From positions 62,001 to 126,000 of the forward strand of contig CALUGQ010000032.1 of assembly GCA_944320235.1 (NCBI GenBank): a stretch of DNA of 64,000 bases, given 5' to 3'. The position numbers and the translations under genes were made by a program. Shown here one piece after another: positions 34,968 through 42,970 of the stretch; positions within the stretch are counted from its first letter, which is position 1; each line of letters opens with the position of its first letter. The DNA is from an uncultured Prevotella sp. (lineage in GTDB: Bacteria; Bacteroidota; Bacteroidia; Bacteroidales; Bacteroidaceae). The notes beneath the pieces are model-generated. The model searched no databases. It worked only from the letters and a program-made list of their open reading frames with translations, and was not told the origin of the DNA.

Positions 34968-37388
34968 TCACTCAATACTATTTGTCTCCATCTTAAGCTT
35001 TACTTTTTTTAGCCCATTGGTCGTCACTAACAGATTAACATCACCTGCCTCTTGGGTTGAACGCAATATTACAGTCGCAGTACCATTGTAAAGTCTTCGC
35101 TTGTTGCCAACGGTCAGTTCTTCACTTGTCATATCACCATTGATTACCCCAACAATCTCGGCTGGGCCATCAACAGCAAATGTCAATTCATTTTGAGCAC
35201 CATGAACACGCCTTCCTTTCTTGTCAACTGCCCATACCCTAATATGCTGCAAATCCTGGCCATCTGCTTTCCACTGTTGGTTGTCTGGAGCAACAACTAA
35301 CTTAACGGCATCCGATGTTGTTTCAATTTTGTGCCGTGCTACAACCTTGCCTGCTTTCTTTGCAACAGCTTCAATATACCCCTCTTCATACTTAACATTG
35401 TCCCATTTGATTTTATTCCGAGTCCTGGGATTGTCTGAATTCTTCTTTACGCCGACACTCTTACCATTTACGAATAGCTCTACCTCATCGGCATTAGTAT
35501 ATGTATAAAGAGAGAGTGTACTACCTGCTTTGCGATTCCAATGGTCAGACATACGCTGCGTTCCAACTTTCACGTCATTCCATACGGTATTGTCATCACT
35601 GTCAATTATGCCGATGTGAACAACGGGGTCATCTGGCTTGAACATACTCCAAAGCAAATAAGCTATAGGCTTTGGTTCTAGAGATATGTCAAAAGCACCC
35701 TGTACCCATCCTTTTGCCGGCCATCCATTTGACTCACCGAGATAATCTATCATACCCCAATAAGCAAGACCAACGACCTTATCCAAGTCCATTTCAAAGA
35801 AATTCGGCCCCATCATTGACGTATTGGCTTCGCTCTGATAGAAAATCATGTCAGGAAAACGTCTGCTATCCCCAGGGAAATACATATAACGGTAATTGTA
35901 TGAAGCGATGTCTGTCTCCAATGCAAGTGGGGCAGGCAACGAATCAGTCTTCAAATTGCGTCCTCTAGGATGCATTGCCACTGTAACCGGCCTGGTTTTG
36001 TCATATCTGAGCAATAATTCCTTCTGCAACCGATATGGAGTTATACCCCAGTCTGCAAATGGCAAAGACCAATACTGCTGAAGCTCATTACCAAGGCTCC
36101 ACATAACGACAGATGGGTGATTCCTGTCTCTACGTACAAACTCAGGAACATCATGCTGCCACAAATTAAGCCATTCAGTCCTGCCACCTGCATATTGCGT
36201 CAGCCATTTGTCATATAGTTCGTCAACGACAAGCATTCCATATTTATCGCAAAGGTCCAGGAATGACTTACTATAAGGGTTGTGGGAAGTCCTAATATGG
36301 TTGAAGCCAAATTGCTTTAACAACTGTATTCGCTTTTCCATGGCACGCGGATATGCTGCAGCGCCAAGGGCGCCAAGAGTGTGGTGGTTAGCATTCCCTT
36401 TAAAAAGCACTTTCTTGCCATTCAGTTTAAATCCGAATTCTGGCGAATATTCAAACCAGCGGACACCAAAATTCTCACTGACCTGATCGGCAACAGTCCC
36501 ATCAGGCTTGAAAATTGTAACCGTTGCATTATACAAATGGGGCGTTTCGCAACTCCACAGTTTGGGAGATTCAAGTGTGATGCTGTCAACAATATATTCA
36601 TTTATTTTCTGCCCTCTATTGTACGGTATTGTATTCGTAACATCAGACACAACATTCCCATTTGCATCAACAATCTTTGTGTTTACCTTTAAATCCTTTA
36701 CCCTGAGATAACAAGCCATCTCTGCCTGCACTATTACAGTTGCTTCAGCCTCACTTACATTGGGAGTGGTGATGTAAAGAGGGTGACGAACGAAATACTG
36801 TTGTGGATCGGTGACTATCAATGAAACGTCTCTATACAATCCACCTCCTGTATACCAACGTGAATTTTCCGGTCTTTGTGTATTTGCTTTGACGGCCAAG
36901 ACATTGGGTTGGCCAAATCTCATCAATTTTGAAACATCAATATCAAATCCCAAATAGCCATAATCCGTTCCACCTATACGCTCACCATTGAGGTAAACAT
37001 CACCTACCAACATTATTCCTTCAAAGTCGAGAATAATGCGCTTTCCACGCCACGATTCATCTGGGGTAAACGTTTTCCGATACCAGCCAATACCCATTTC
37101 CTTGAACCCACGCGAGCTCAAACGGCTCTTAACGTTGCTGGCAATGTCTGAATTATCAGCTTTCTCCCCCTTGGACGGAGCAACCCAAGGCTGATAAATC
37201 TGGAAATCGTGTGGTACTACAATACTTTCCCAATCACTGTCATTAAAAGTTGAACTCTGCGCATTTGCTACATCACCTAAATGGAAGCGCCACCCAAAGT
37301 TAAAATTACGGACAACACGAGGGTTGTCTGCTGCGGCCAAAGGCAAGAATGCCACCATGGCCAGCAATAAGAAGGTAATTCTTTTCAT
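34968..37388 (-). CDS. Secreted GH2 glycoside hydrolase, beta-galactosidase type
   Basis: An 806-residue enzyme with a signal peptide (MKRITFLLLAMVAFLPLAAA). GH2 sugar-binding domain first (FNFGWRFHLGD...WYRKTF), then an Ig-like domain, then the TIM barrel with IRTSHNPYSKSFLDLCD, acid/base Glu in VVMWSLGNELQQ and nucleophile Glu in MIFYQSEANTS, followed by DUF4982-type and C-terminal Ig-like domains. It cleaves terminal beta-linked sugars, most likely galactose, in the periplasm or on the surface; related GH2 activities cannot be excluded. No SusCD pair is adjacent. A TATCTTTG promoter gives a leader of about 100 bases. Confidence 0.9.
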   Translation of the reverse strand: MKRITFLLLAMVAFLPLAAADNPRVVRNFNFGWRFHLGDVANAQSSTFNDSDWESIVVPHDFQIYQPWVAPSKGEKADNSDIASNVKSRLSSRGFKEMGIGWYRKTFTPDESWRGKRIILDFEGIMLVGDVYLNGERIGGTDYGYLGFDIDVSKLMRFGQPNVLAVKANTQRPENSRWYTGGGLYRDVSLIVTDPQQYFVRHPLYITTPNVSEAEATVIVQAEMACYLRVKDLKVNTKIVDANGNVVSDVTNTIPYNRGQKINEYIVDSITLESPKLWSCETPHLYNATVTIFKPDGTVADQVSENFGVRWFEYSPEFGFKLNGKKVLFKGNANHHTLGALGAAAYPRAMEKRIQLLKQFGFNHIRTSHNPYSKSFLDLCDKYGMLVVDELYDKWLTQYAGGRTEWLNLWQHDVPEFVRRDRNHPSVVMWSLGNELQQYWSLPFADWGITPYRLQKELLLRYDKTRPVTVAMHPRGRNLKTDSLPAPLALETDIASYNYRYMYFPGDSRRFPDMIFYQSEANTSMMGPNFFEMDLDKVVGLAYWGMIDYLGESNGWPAKGWVQGAFDISLEPKPIAYLLWSMFKPDDPVVHIGIIDSDDNTVWNDVKVGTQRMSDHWNRKAGSTLSLYTYTNADEVELFVNGKSVGVKKNSDNPRTRNKIKWDNVKYEEGYIEAVAKKAGKVVARHKIETTSDAVKLVVAPDNQQWKADGQDLQHIRVWAVDKKGRRVHGAQNELTFAVDGPAEIVGVINGDMTSEELTVGNKRRLYNGTATVILRSTQEAGDVNLLVTTNGLKKVKLKMETNSIE

Positions 37389-37495
37389 AAGTCATTATAG
37401 TTATTTTGTTTGTGAAAGCATTGTTTTGAAACATTGCCGATAAAGTCAATTCGGTATACGACTTTGCAGGATAACCAACTAAGGGTATTCAACTA

Positions 37496-37503
37496 CAAAG
37501 ATA
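37496..37503 (-). promoter_or_regulatory. -7 element of GH2 gene promoter
   Basis: The complement reads TATCTTTG, 108 bp upstream of the GH2 start codon. Confidence 0.6.
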
Positions 37504-37558
37504 CGCAGAATTTCACAAACTAAAGATAAACATACAATATTTTAAATTAAATACATAT

Positions 37559-38593
37559 TCAATTCCTTTTCCTCATTATTATATATATAACCATAGGAGC
37601 ACCTATGACTGGAGTTACAGCATTAAGCGGCATCATCCCCCCTCCCCATGGAAGAACGCACAGCAAATTGCAAAACAATGCAACAATTGCCCCCATCAAT
37701 ATTGTTGCAGGCATTAAAATACCGTGGTCAGAAGTAGGCAAAAGCAAGCGAACAATATGCGGCACCGCAAGCCCGACAAATGAGACCGGCCCACAACAAG
37801 CTGTGACAATAGCTGTAAGTACGCCTGTCAGTAACAACATCAAGTTACGAACAACTTTTATATTAACCCCCAAGTTCAATGCATAATGCTCTCCTAGCAT
37901 AAGTTGGTTCAACGGTTTAATGAGAAAAGCTGAGCCAATAATACCAATAACAACTACGAATGCAAATATTGGCATCTGCTGCATTGACACACCGCTGAAA
38001 TCCCCCATCCCCCATACAACATAAGACTTCACCCCTGCTTCTGTTGAGAAAAAACTTAAAAGTGAAATAATTGATGAAGACATATAGCCCACCATTATTC
38101 CTATGACAAGCAGCATAACGTCATTATGTACAATCATAGAGAACAGAAAAATGATCACTATGACAACCATTGCACCAATCAAAGCTGCAATGAAAACCGC
38201 CACAAAACCACTAACACTATAAGTCCATGCTGAGATTGTTCCCCCATACAATAGTACAGCCAATGCCACACCAACCCCAGCCCCACTACTTATCCCGAAT
38301 ATAGAAGGGTCTGCTAGCGGGTTGCGAAATACTGTTTGAAGCATCAAGCCACTCACGGCGAGCGCGCTGCCAGACAACACTGACGTTATCGCCTGTGGCA
38401 AACGCGACTCAAGCACAATGTATGCCCAACTTTGTTTTACGTTTTCGCCACCAAACAACGCAGAAAAGACCTCTTTGGCAGGAATGTCAATGGCACCTGC
38501 CAGCAAGTTCAACATAAAAAGAGTTGCAACAACCAGCAACATCAATGAAAACACAAAGATTCTCCGGTCCATAATACATAATATGTTCTTCAC
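37559..38593 (-). CDS. btuC: Cobalamin ABC transporter permease, FecCD/BtuC family
   Basis: A 344-residue permease with about ten membrane helices. SGSALAVSGLMLQTVFRNPLADP and FGISSGAGVGVAL are the FecCD family signatures, and GPVSFVGLAVPHIVRLL is the conserved loop that contacts the ATPase. It imports corrinoids across the inner membrane. Its start overlaps the SBP gene by 4 bp (ATGA). It is the last gene of the B12 run: no BtuD ATPase gene follows, the next being the unrelated GH2 gene on the same strand. Confidence 0.93.
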   Translation of the reverse strand: MKNILCIMDRRIFVFSLMLLVVATLFMLNLLAGAIDIPAKEVFSALFGGENVKQSWAYIVLESRLPQAITSVLSGSALAVSGLMLQTVFRNPLADPSIFGISSGAGVGVALAVLLYGGTISAWTYSVSGFVAVFIAALIGAMVVIVIIFLFSMIVHNDVMLLVIGIMVGYMSSSIISLLSFFSTEAGVKSYVVWGMGDFSGVSMQQMPIFAFVVVIGIIGSAFLIKPLNQLMLGEHYALNLGVNIKVVRNLMLLLTGVLTAIVTACCGPVSFVGLAVPHIVRLLLPTSDHGILMPATILMGAIVALFCNLLCVLPWGGGMMPLNAVTPVIGAPMVIYIIMRKRN

Positions 38594-39723
38594 TCGCCAA
38601 CAACCGGGAAATAATATCTCATGCCGCCTTTCAATTTAATTTCCGGATGAATCATTTGCACAAAATCACCTAGCAGATAGTCTGGCCGAAATGGGGTCTC
38701 TTCATAGAAGCGCGTCTGGTCTACGTTGCATCCATAACAATTGTGTTCCCGAAATGCTCTCATTTGACAATATCCATGGTATTCAGTTGCCAGGACACCA
38801 TAAGAAGCCGGTTCATCACCGCCATACCGAAAAGCCCAGACATCAACGTCTCCTGCCATTTCCAATACCGTCTCAAATGGCAGTGCCAGGCTTCCTGCAT
38901 CGCCATTACCCGAAAACGGGTAAACAGCATTGGCATCAGCGAGCATTGTTCCGATAGTGCTATGCCCACCTGGCACATACCATACGGCACCGGTTTTCTT
39001 ATCCATCACTATCGAACGACGTGCATTGCTTGATGCAGCCAAAGCTTTCAAGGCCTGGTACGAACTGTCAACTACAGAAAACAACGAGTCGGCTACTTGC
39101 CCATAACCTAAAAGCATTCCATAAAATTTCATCCATTCGGCCCTGCCAAGAGCTGTCGTTTCCATATAATCGGCGCATTCTATCAACGGGATACCTGTTC
39201 CTCCGAGCTTTCCATAACCACCGGCATTCTCAAAAGGAGAAACAAACATGGCGTCTGGCGCGGCATCTATCACCTTTTCCACATTGGGGTTCATTGAATT
39301 TCCTATATCCGAAATCTTTCCGCTGGCACATCTTTTAAGTATAAAAGGATTCCTGACATATTGCAAATCAGCTATTCCAACTATTGCATCAGCCGCCCCC
39401 AGCTCAACCATCATACCGGCATGAACGACAGAAAAAGGTATCACACGCCGCAAAGGCACACGCACGATTGTTCCTTGCGGCAACTGCGACAAGTCGTTGC
39501 TGTCACGTGATACCAAGATATATTTTTGTAAAAGTTTGCCTTTATCCCACGGACTGGATACATTTACCTCAACATAGCCATCATGACTGACCATTTGCAA
39601 CAGCCTGGCATACTTAAACTTAACCGTGTCGCCTGTTGCCCGTGGAGACGGATTGTTACCGCCTCCACAGGCCATAAAGGCAACAAGGCACAGCGCAATA
39701 GCTATGGCTTGTATTTCTCTCAT
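38590..39723 (-). CDS. btuF: Cobalamin ABC substrate-binding lipoprotein, BtuF-like
   Basis: A 377-residue periplasmic binding lipoprotein. The signal peptide ends in a lipobox with Cys near residue 19 (LVAFMACGGG). Two lobes are apparent: VPLRRVIPFSVVHAGMMVELGAADAIVGIAD in the first, and later VWYVPGGHSTIGTMLADANA in the second, typical of class III corrinoid/iron-chelate binders (PF01497). It delivers corrinoid to BtuC. It starts right after the stop of the BtuH-like gene (1 bp apart) and overlaps btuC by 4 bp, so the three are one transcript. Confidence 0.92.
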   Translation of the reverse strand: MREIQAIAIALCLVAFMACGGGNNPSPRATGDTVKFKYARLLQMVSHDGYVEVNVSSPWDKGKLLQKYILVSRDSNDLSQLPQGTIVRVPLRRVIPFSVVHAGMMVELGAADAIVGIADLQYVRNPFILKRCASGKISDIGNSMNPNVEKVIDAAPDAMFVSPFENAGGYGKLGGTGIPLIECADYMETTALGRAEWMKFYGMLLGYGQVADSLFSVVDSSYQALKALAASSNARRSIVMDKKTGAVWYVPGGHSTIGTMLADANAVYPFSGNGDAGSLALPFETVLEMAGDVDVWAFRYGGDEPASYGVLATEYHGYCQMRAFREHNCYGCNVDQTRFYEETPFRPDYLLGDFVQMIHPEIKLKGGMRYYFPVVGE

Positions 39724-41469
39724 TTATTTTACATATACTTTACGTACTGTCCCATCAGACATCTTTACTATGTTCACACCTCTAACTGGCGAAGATATCC
39801 TTACGCCTCCCAAGGTATAGCGTTCGGTCTCGACAGCCTTGCCCGAGTTGCTTATCCCATTCCCAATTATACTTGATGTCATGTCGGGAGTCCCATTCAA
39901 GTTATCCATGCAGAAATAACCAGGAGTGGTCATGCCATAATCATTGTTATGCGAGCTGCTGACAGAAAAACCAAGTGCAGTAACTTTTCCAAGCTTGCTT
40001 AAATCCACCCACTGCCAGTAATCCAGGTAGCCACGCGCAGCCTCAGACTCTGAACGATAATCAGCCAGATACACTTCAACTTCAGACGTCGTTCCGTCTG
40101 GATGATGACCTGTAATTGTAAGCTTGCACCAGTCACCAGCTTCAAACTTGCCAGTCATTCCGTCACCTTCATTGTAAGCCTTCACATTGTTTGCCGTATT
40201 TGTAACGTAAAATCCGCTTATTGTCTCCCCTTCCGGCTTGTTCATTACCTCAACGAGCTCACCGTAAGGATATACGACTGCATAATTTTCAGATCCATCA
40301 TAACCATGGCCTACGGCACTATTGTACTGGTCTGCATCATAATTATCAAACACGACAGAAGTCTTGTTTGATACTGCAAAACCAGACCAGGAATTCCATG
40401 TATCGTTGTATGTATTGTTGAAACGGAAAGACCCACTCACAAAACTGTTTGCATAAGCCGTGGTGCCATAATCTCCGTCCATCTGTGTTCCTTTTTTATC
40501 CGAGCCATTCCAATACCCGTCACTGCCAAGCGATATTTCCTCGAAAGTTGCCATTTGTGACGGAGAGGCCACGATAGCATCAAGCGAAGCCTGCAAATGC
40601 AAATCCTCGGCACCCGATATTTCCGTAGAAGTCTCACCCGTCCATCCACACTGCTGGTTGACTCCTGTATAAACCCTTACGAAATCAATGAAGTCAAGCT
40701 CTACAGGATTGCGTTCGGCATCTACAGCCCAGCCAATGTCAAAGCTGCAAGCTGCTGAATCAGAATTCAACACATTGTCAGCATAACCATACCTCAACGC
40801 GTTGCGAACCCAATACTGCTGGTTGCCCGTGGCGCGATTGTACCCATTGGCGGGCAGCAATGTTCCGCCGAATGTCAGCTCATTGCCCAGCCAAAGAGGG
40901 AAATACTCCTGTTGGTGAAAAGAATTGCGGTCTACAGTGCCGCTGTTACCCTGGTTGTCAGTCCAAGGCACGTCGTTCATGGTATCAAGCTTATATGTTA
41001 TCTCATATCCGTATGTCACCGCCCCGGCACTGTCGATGTCGGCACTGCCTGCCAATTCGTACCAAGCATCATCTGGCAACCCATTATGATTGACATCTTT
41101 TGACACCATGACAATACCCGGCTCTGCCCCTCCGTTCATGGCATTGCCACTGATATAAAAATCTCTTTGTCCCTCAATGTTCGCTATGCTGTGGTCAAAA
41201 TGGAATGTAACATATCCCCCATATGCCCCGAGAGATATCATGCCACGATTATTGCGGGCTATGGCTTCGGTGCATTTGTCAACCATTGCTGCCGCATCGT
41301 CTCCATCCTCATATTTCGGCATGGTATTGACAAACTGCCCCGGAGCGGGTACATACTCATCGACAGCCAGTATATACTTGCTGTGTTCCTGCGTGTCAGC
41401 CATTTGCTGCCCCATGGCCACGGCTGCTACAGCCATGGTAATCGAACCTAAAATAAATCTTTTACCCAT
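39724..41469 (-). CDS. Secreted DUF4465 protein of B12 locus, BtuH-like
   Basis: A 581-residue exported protein (signal peptide MGKRFILGSITMAVAAVA; no lipobox Cys). The N-terminal half has SLGAYGGYVTFHFDHSI and EPGIVMVSKDVNHNGLPDDAWYELAGS, a domain frequent next to BtuG genes; the second half (from about 310) carries DUF4465 marks such as SDGYWNGSDKKG, WNSWSGFAVSN and YDGSENYAVVYPYG. This layout recalls BtuH, a B12-binding surface protein of gut Bacteroidetes, which is the basis for the call; binding itself is inferred. The C-terminus (VRGVNIVKMSDGTVRKVYVK) is a Prevotella-type tail, possibly for sorting. Its own TAGCTTTG promoter lies 79 bp upstream. Confidence 0.75.
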   Translation of the reverse strand: MGKRFILGSITMAVAAVAMGQQMADTQEHSKYILAVDEYVPAPGQFVNTMPKYEDGDDAAAMVDKCTEAIARNNRGMISLGAYGGYVTFHFDHSIANIEGQRDFYISGNAMNGGAEPGIVMVSKDVNHNGLPDDAWYELAGSADIDSAGAVTYGYEITYKLDTMNDVPWTDNQGNSGTVDRNSFHQQEYFPLWLGNELTFGGTLLPANGYNRATGNQQYWVRNALRYGYADNVLNSDSAACSFDIGWAVDAERNPVELDFIDFVRVYTGVNQQCGWTGETSTEISGAEDLHLQASLDAIVASPSQMATFEEISLGSDGYWNGSDKKGTQMDGDYGTTAYANSFVSGSFRFNNTYNDTWNSWSGFAVSNKTSVVFDNYDADQYNSAVGHGYDGSENYAVVYPYGELVEVMNKPEGETISGFYVTNTANNVKAYNEGDGMTGKFEAGDWCKLTITGHHPDGTTSEVEVYLADYRSESEAARGYLDYWQWVDLSKLGKVTALGFSVSSSHNNDYGMTTPGYFCMDNLNGTPDMTSSIIGNGISNSGKAVETERYTLGGVRISSPVRGVNIVKMSDGTVRKVYVK

Positions 41470-41547
41470 CTTTACTTAATTGTATATGTTTTTAATTTGC
41501 TATTTCTTATACGTTTTTGGTATGTCATCCAAAACGAAGCATTCGCA

Positions 41548-41555
41548 CAAAGCTA
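41548..41555 (-). promoter_or_regulatory. -7 element of the btuH-btuF-btuC unit
   Basis: The complement reads TAGCTTTG. It lies between repeat array E and the BtuH-like gene, suggesting internal transcription of the downstream B12 genes. Confidence 0.5.
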
Positions 41556-41618
41556 TGCTAACGATTGTCAAACATATTTACAACCTACCATTTCAAAGTG
41601 CATCAATCATATTCATTT

Positions 41619-41706
41619 GCGTCAGAAATGGCTTTTTGCATTGCCAAACGGCTTGTTTCGCAAGCTAAAACGCCACCTTTTGCACGCCGAAATCATACAT
41701 TTCGCA
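41619..41706. repeat. 22-bp periodic repeat array E
   Basis: Four units start at 41619, 41641, 41663 and 41685; TTT cores fall at 41656, 41678 and 41700, exactly 22 bp apart. The second has near-perfect arms TTGCCAAAC (41641-41649) and GTTTCGCAA (41655-41663); the fourth has GAAAT and ATTTC. A weaker unit may precede at 41597. It sits inside the B12 locus, between btuG and the BtuH-like gene. Confidence 0.75.
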
Positions 41707-41757
41707 AGACATTGACAATCAAGCCGTTAGTGATAGACTTGCCGATACTATAAAAGT

Positions 41758-42948
41758 TTACATATCATCAGCTTTGTCAACCACTACATCCTTCCGGTAA
41801 ACGAAAGCTGCATGACCTGGTATGTCGCCCGTCCAAACCCGCCAATCAAAAGACCCATCGGCGTGGAAGTGGTATAACTGACCACTCGACAGATAATCCT
41901 TGGCATCCATGACATAAAAGTCGCGGTCAAGCGGATTGACAATAATGCCATAAGGCAACACTATGTCAGAGAACTCGGGGGCCGATGTCAACGATGTTGA
42001 CACCTGTTCGCAAGTATTGACATTCACTATACCGTGACTTATTTTGTTCGAATTGGTCTCAAAACTCCACTGGACACCTACATAATAAAGCGAATCGCCT
42101 ACTATGCAAAAGTCTGAAACAGGAATGTCGAATGTGTCGGCAACAGCCATTTCTCCGCCATTCCCCCGCGACAACAAATATAACTTAGACTGCTCAGACC
42201 AATAGTCGCCGCGCGAGGTCGCCCATAGACGTCCGTACCTGTCGGCTTTCAGATGGTGCAAGTTGGGGGCAACCTCCACCTTGCCTGTTTGGGTGAAAGT
42301 CGCCAAGTCTACCACACTGACTGTCCTCTCGCTCATATCTAGCAGGTATCCGCCACTGTTAGCCACATACAGCTTGCCATCAAGTATTGCCATCTCTTCC
42401 GGCTGGAAGCCTACAGTGACAGAGTCTACTTTGGCAAATGAAGCGGTATCAACCTTATAAATGCGTCCGAGATGTGCTGTTCCGCCTACCTCAACCGGAC
42501 CAACGTATGAACTGACATAGGCGTATGCCCCGTTGAACGTGACATAGCGGCAATTGGGAATGTCTATCTTTGCAATTTTGCGACAGGAATCTGCCGTCGC
42601 CACAACTACCATATTGGAACAGTTTATCAGCATCCACAGTTGTCCGCCGTTAACTTTTATGTCGTTCCCGACATCCCCCAGCTCTTTGACCTCCGATGGA
42701 TTGCGCTCCGGGTATATGTTACGGTTATATTTTACGGTTGCAGTTTGTCCGGAAAGATCCAGATAATCCACAGAAGCCTTGTTTGCTCCCATATTACCTT
42801 CACACAGCACATACATCCCGACAATCTTGCCAATAACAGGTGTTGCCCCGGTGTCTTGCGTGTCGGACAGAATCACAAGCTCATCTTCACGACATGACGC
42901 GCATAGAGCAAGGCCAAGTAACACATATATCAAATTCTTCATGTTCAT
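41758..42948 (-). CDS. btuG: Surface lipoprotein BtuG, cobalamin-binding beta-propeller
   Basis: About 396 residues. A short signal peptide ends with lipobox Cys (LGLALCASC), then a seven-bladed propeller of the DUF5074/YncE type: MYVLCEGNMGANKASVDYLD, NPSEVKELGDVGNDIK, VTVGFQPEEMAILDGKLYVANSGG and DRDFYVMDAKDYLSSGQLY. These match BtuG, the surface lipoprotein that captures vitamin B12 with very high affinity and docks on BtuB in Bacteroides. The reading frame extends upstream to 42999 over the btuB end; the ATG at 42948 gives a proper lipoprotein start. It lies in the riboswitch-controlled run. Confidence 0.9.
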   Translation of the reverse strand: MNMKNLIYVLLGLALCASCREDELVILSDTQDTGATPVIGKIVGMYVLCEGNMGANKASVDYLDLSGQTATVKYNRNIYPERNPSEVKELGDVGNDIKVNGGQLWMLINCSNMVVVATADSCRKIAKIDIPNCRYVTFNGAYAYVSSYVGPVEVGGTAHLGRIYKVDTASFAKVDSVTVGFQPEEMAILDGKLYVANSGGYLLDMSERTVSVVDLATFTQTGKVEVAPNLHHLKADRYGRLWATSRGDYWSEQSKLYLLSRGNGGEMAVADTFDIPVSDFCIVGDSLYYVGVQWSFETNSNKISHGIVNVNTCEQVSTSLTSAPEFSDIVLPYGIIVNPLDRDFYVMDAKDYLSSGQLYHFHADGSFDWRVWTGDIPGHAAFVYRKDVVVDKADDM

Positions 42949-42970
42949 ATACTTAATTTTAACTGCATTG

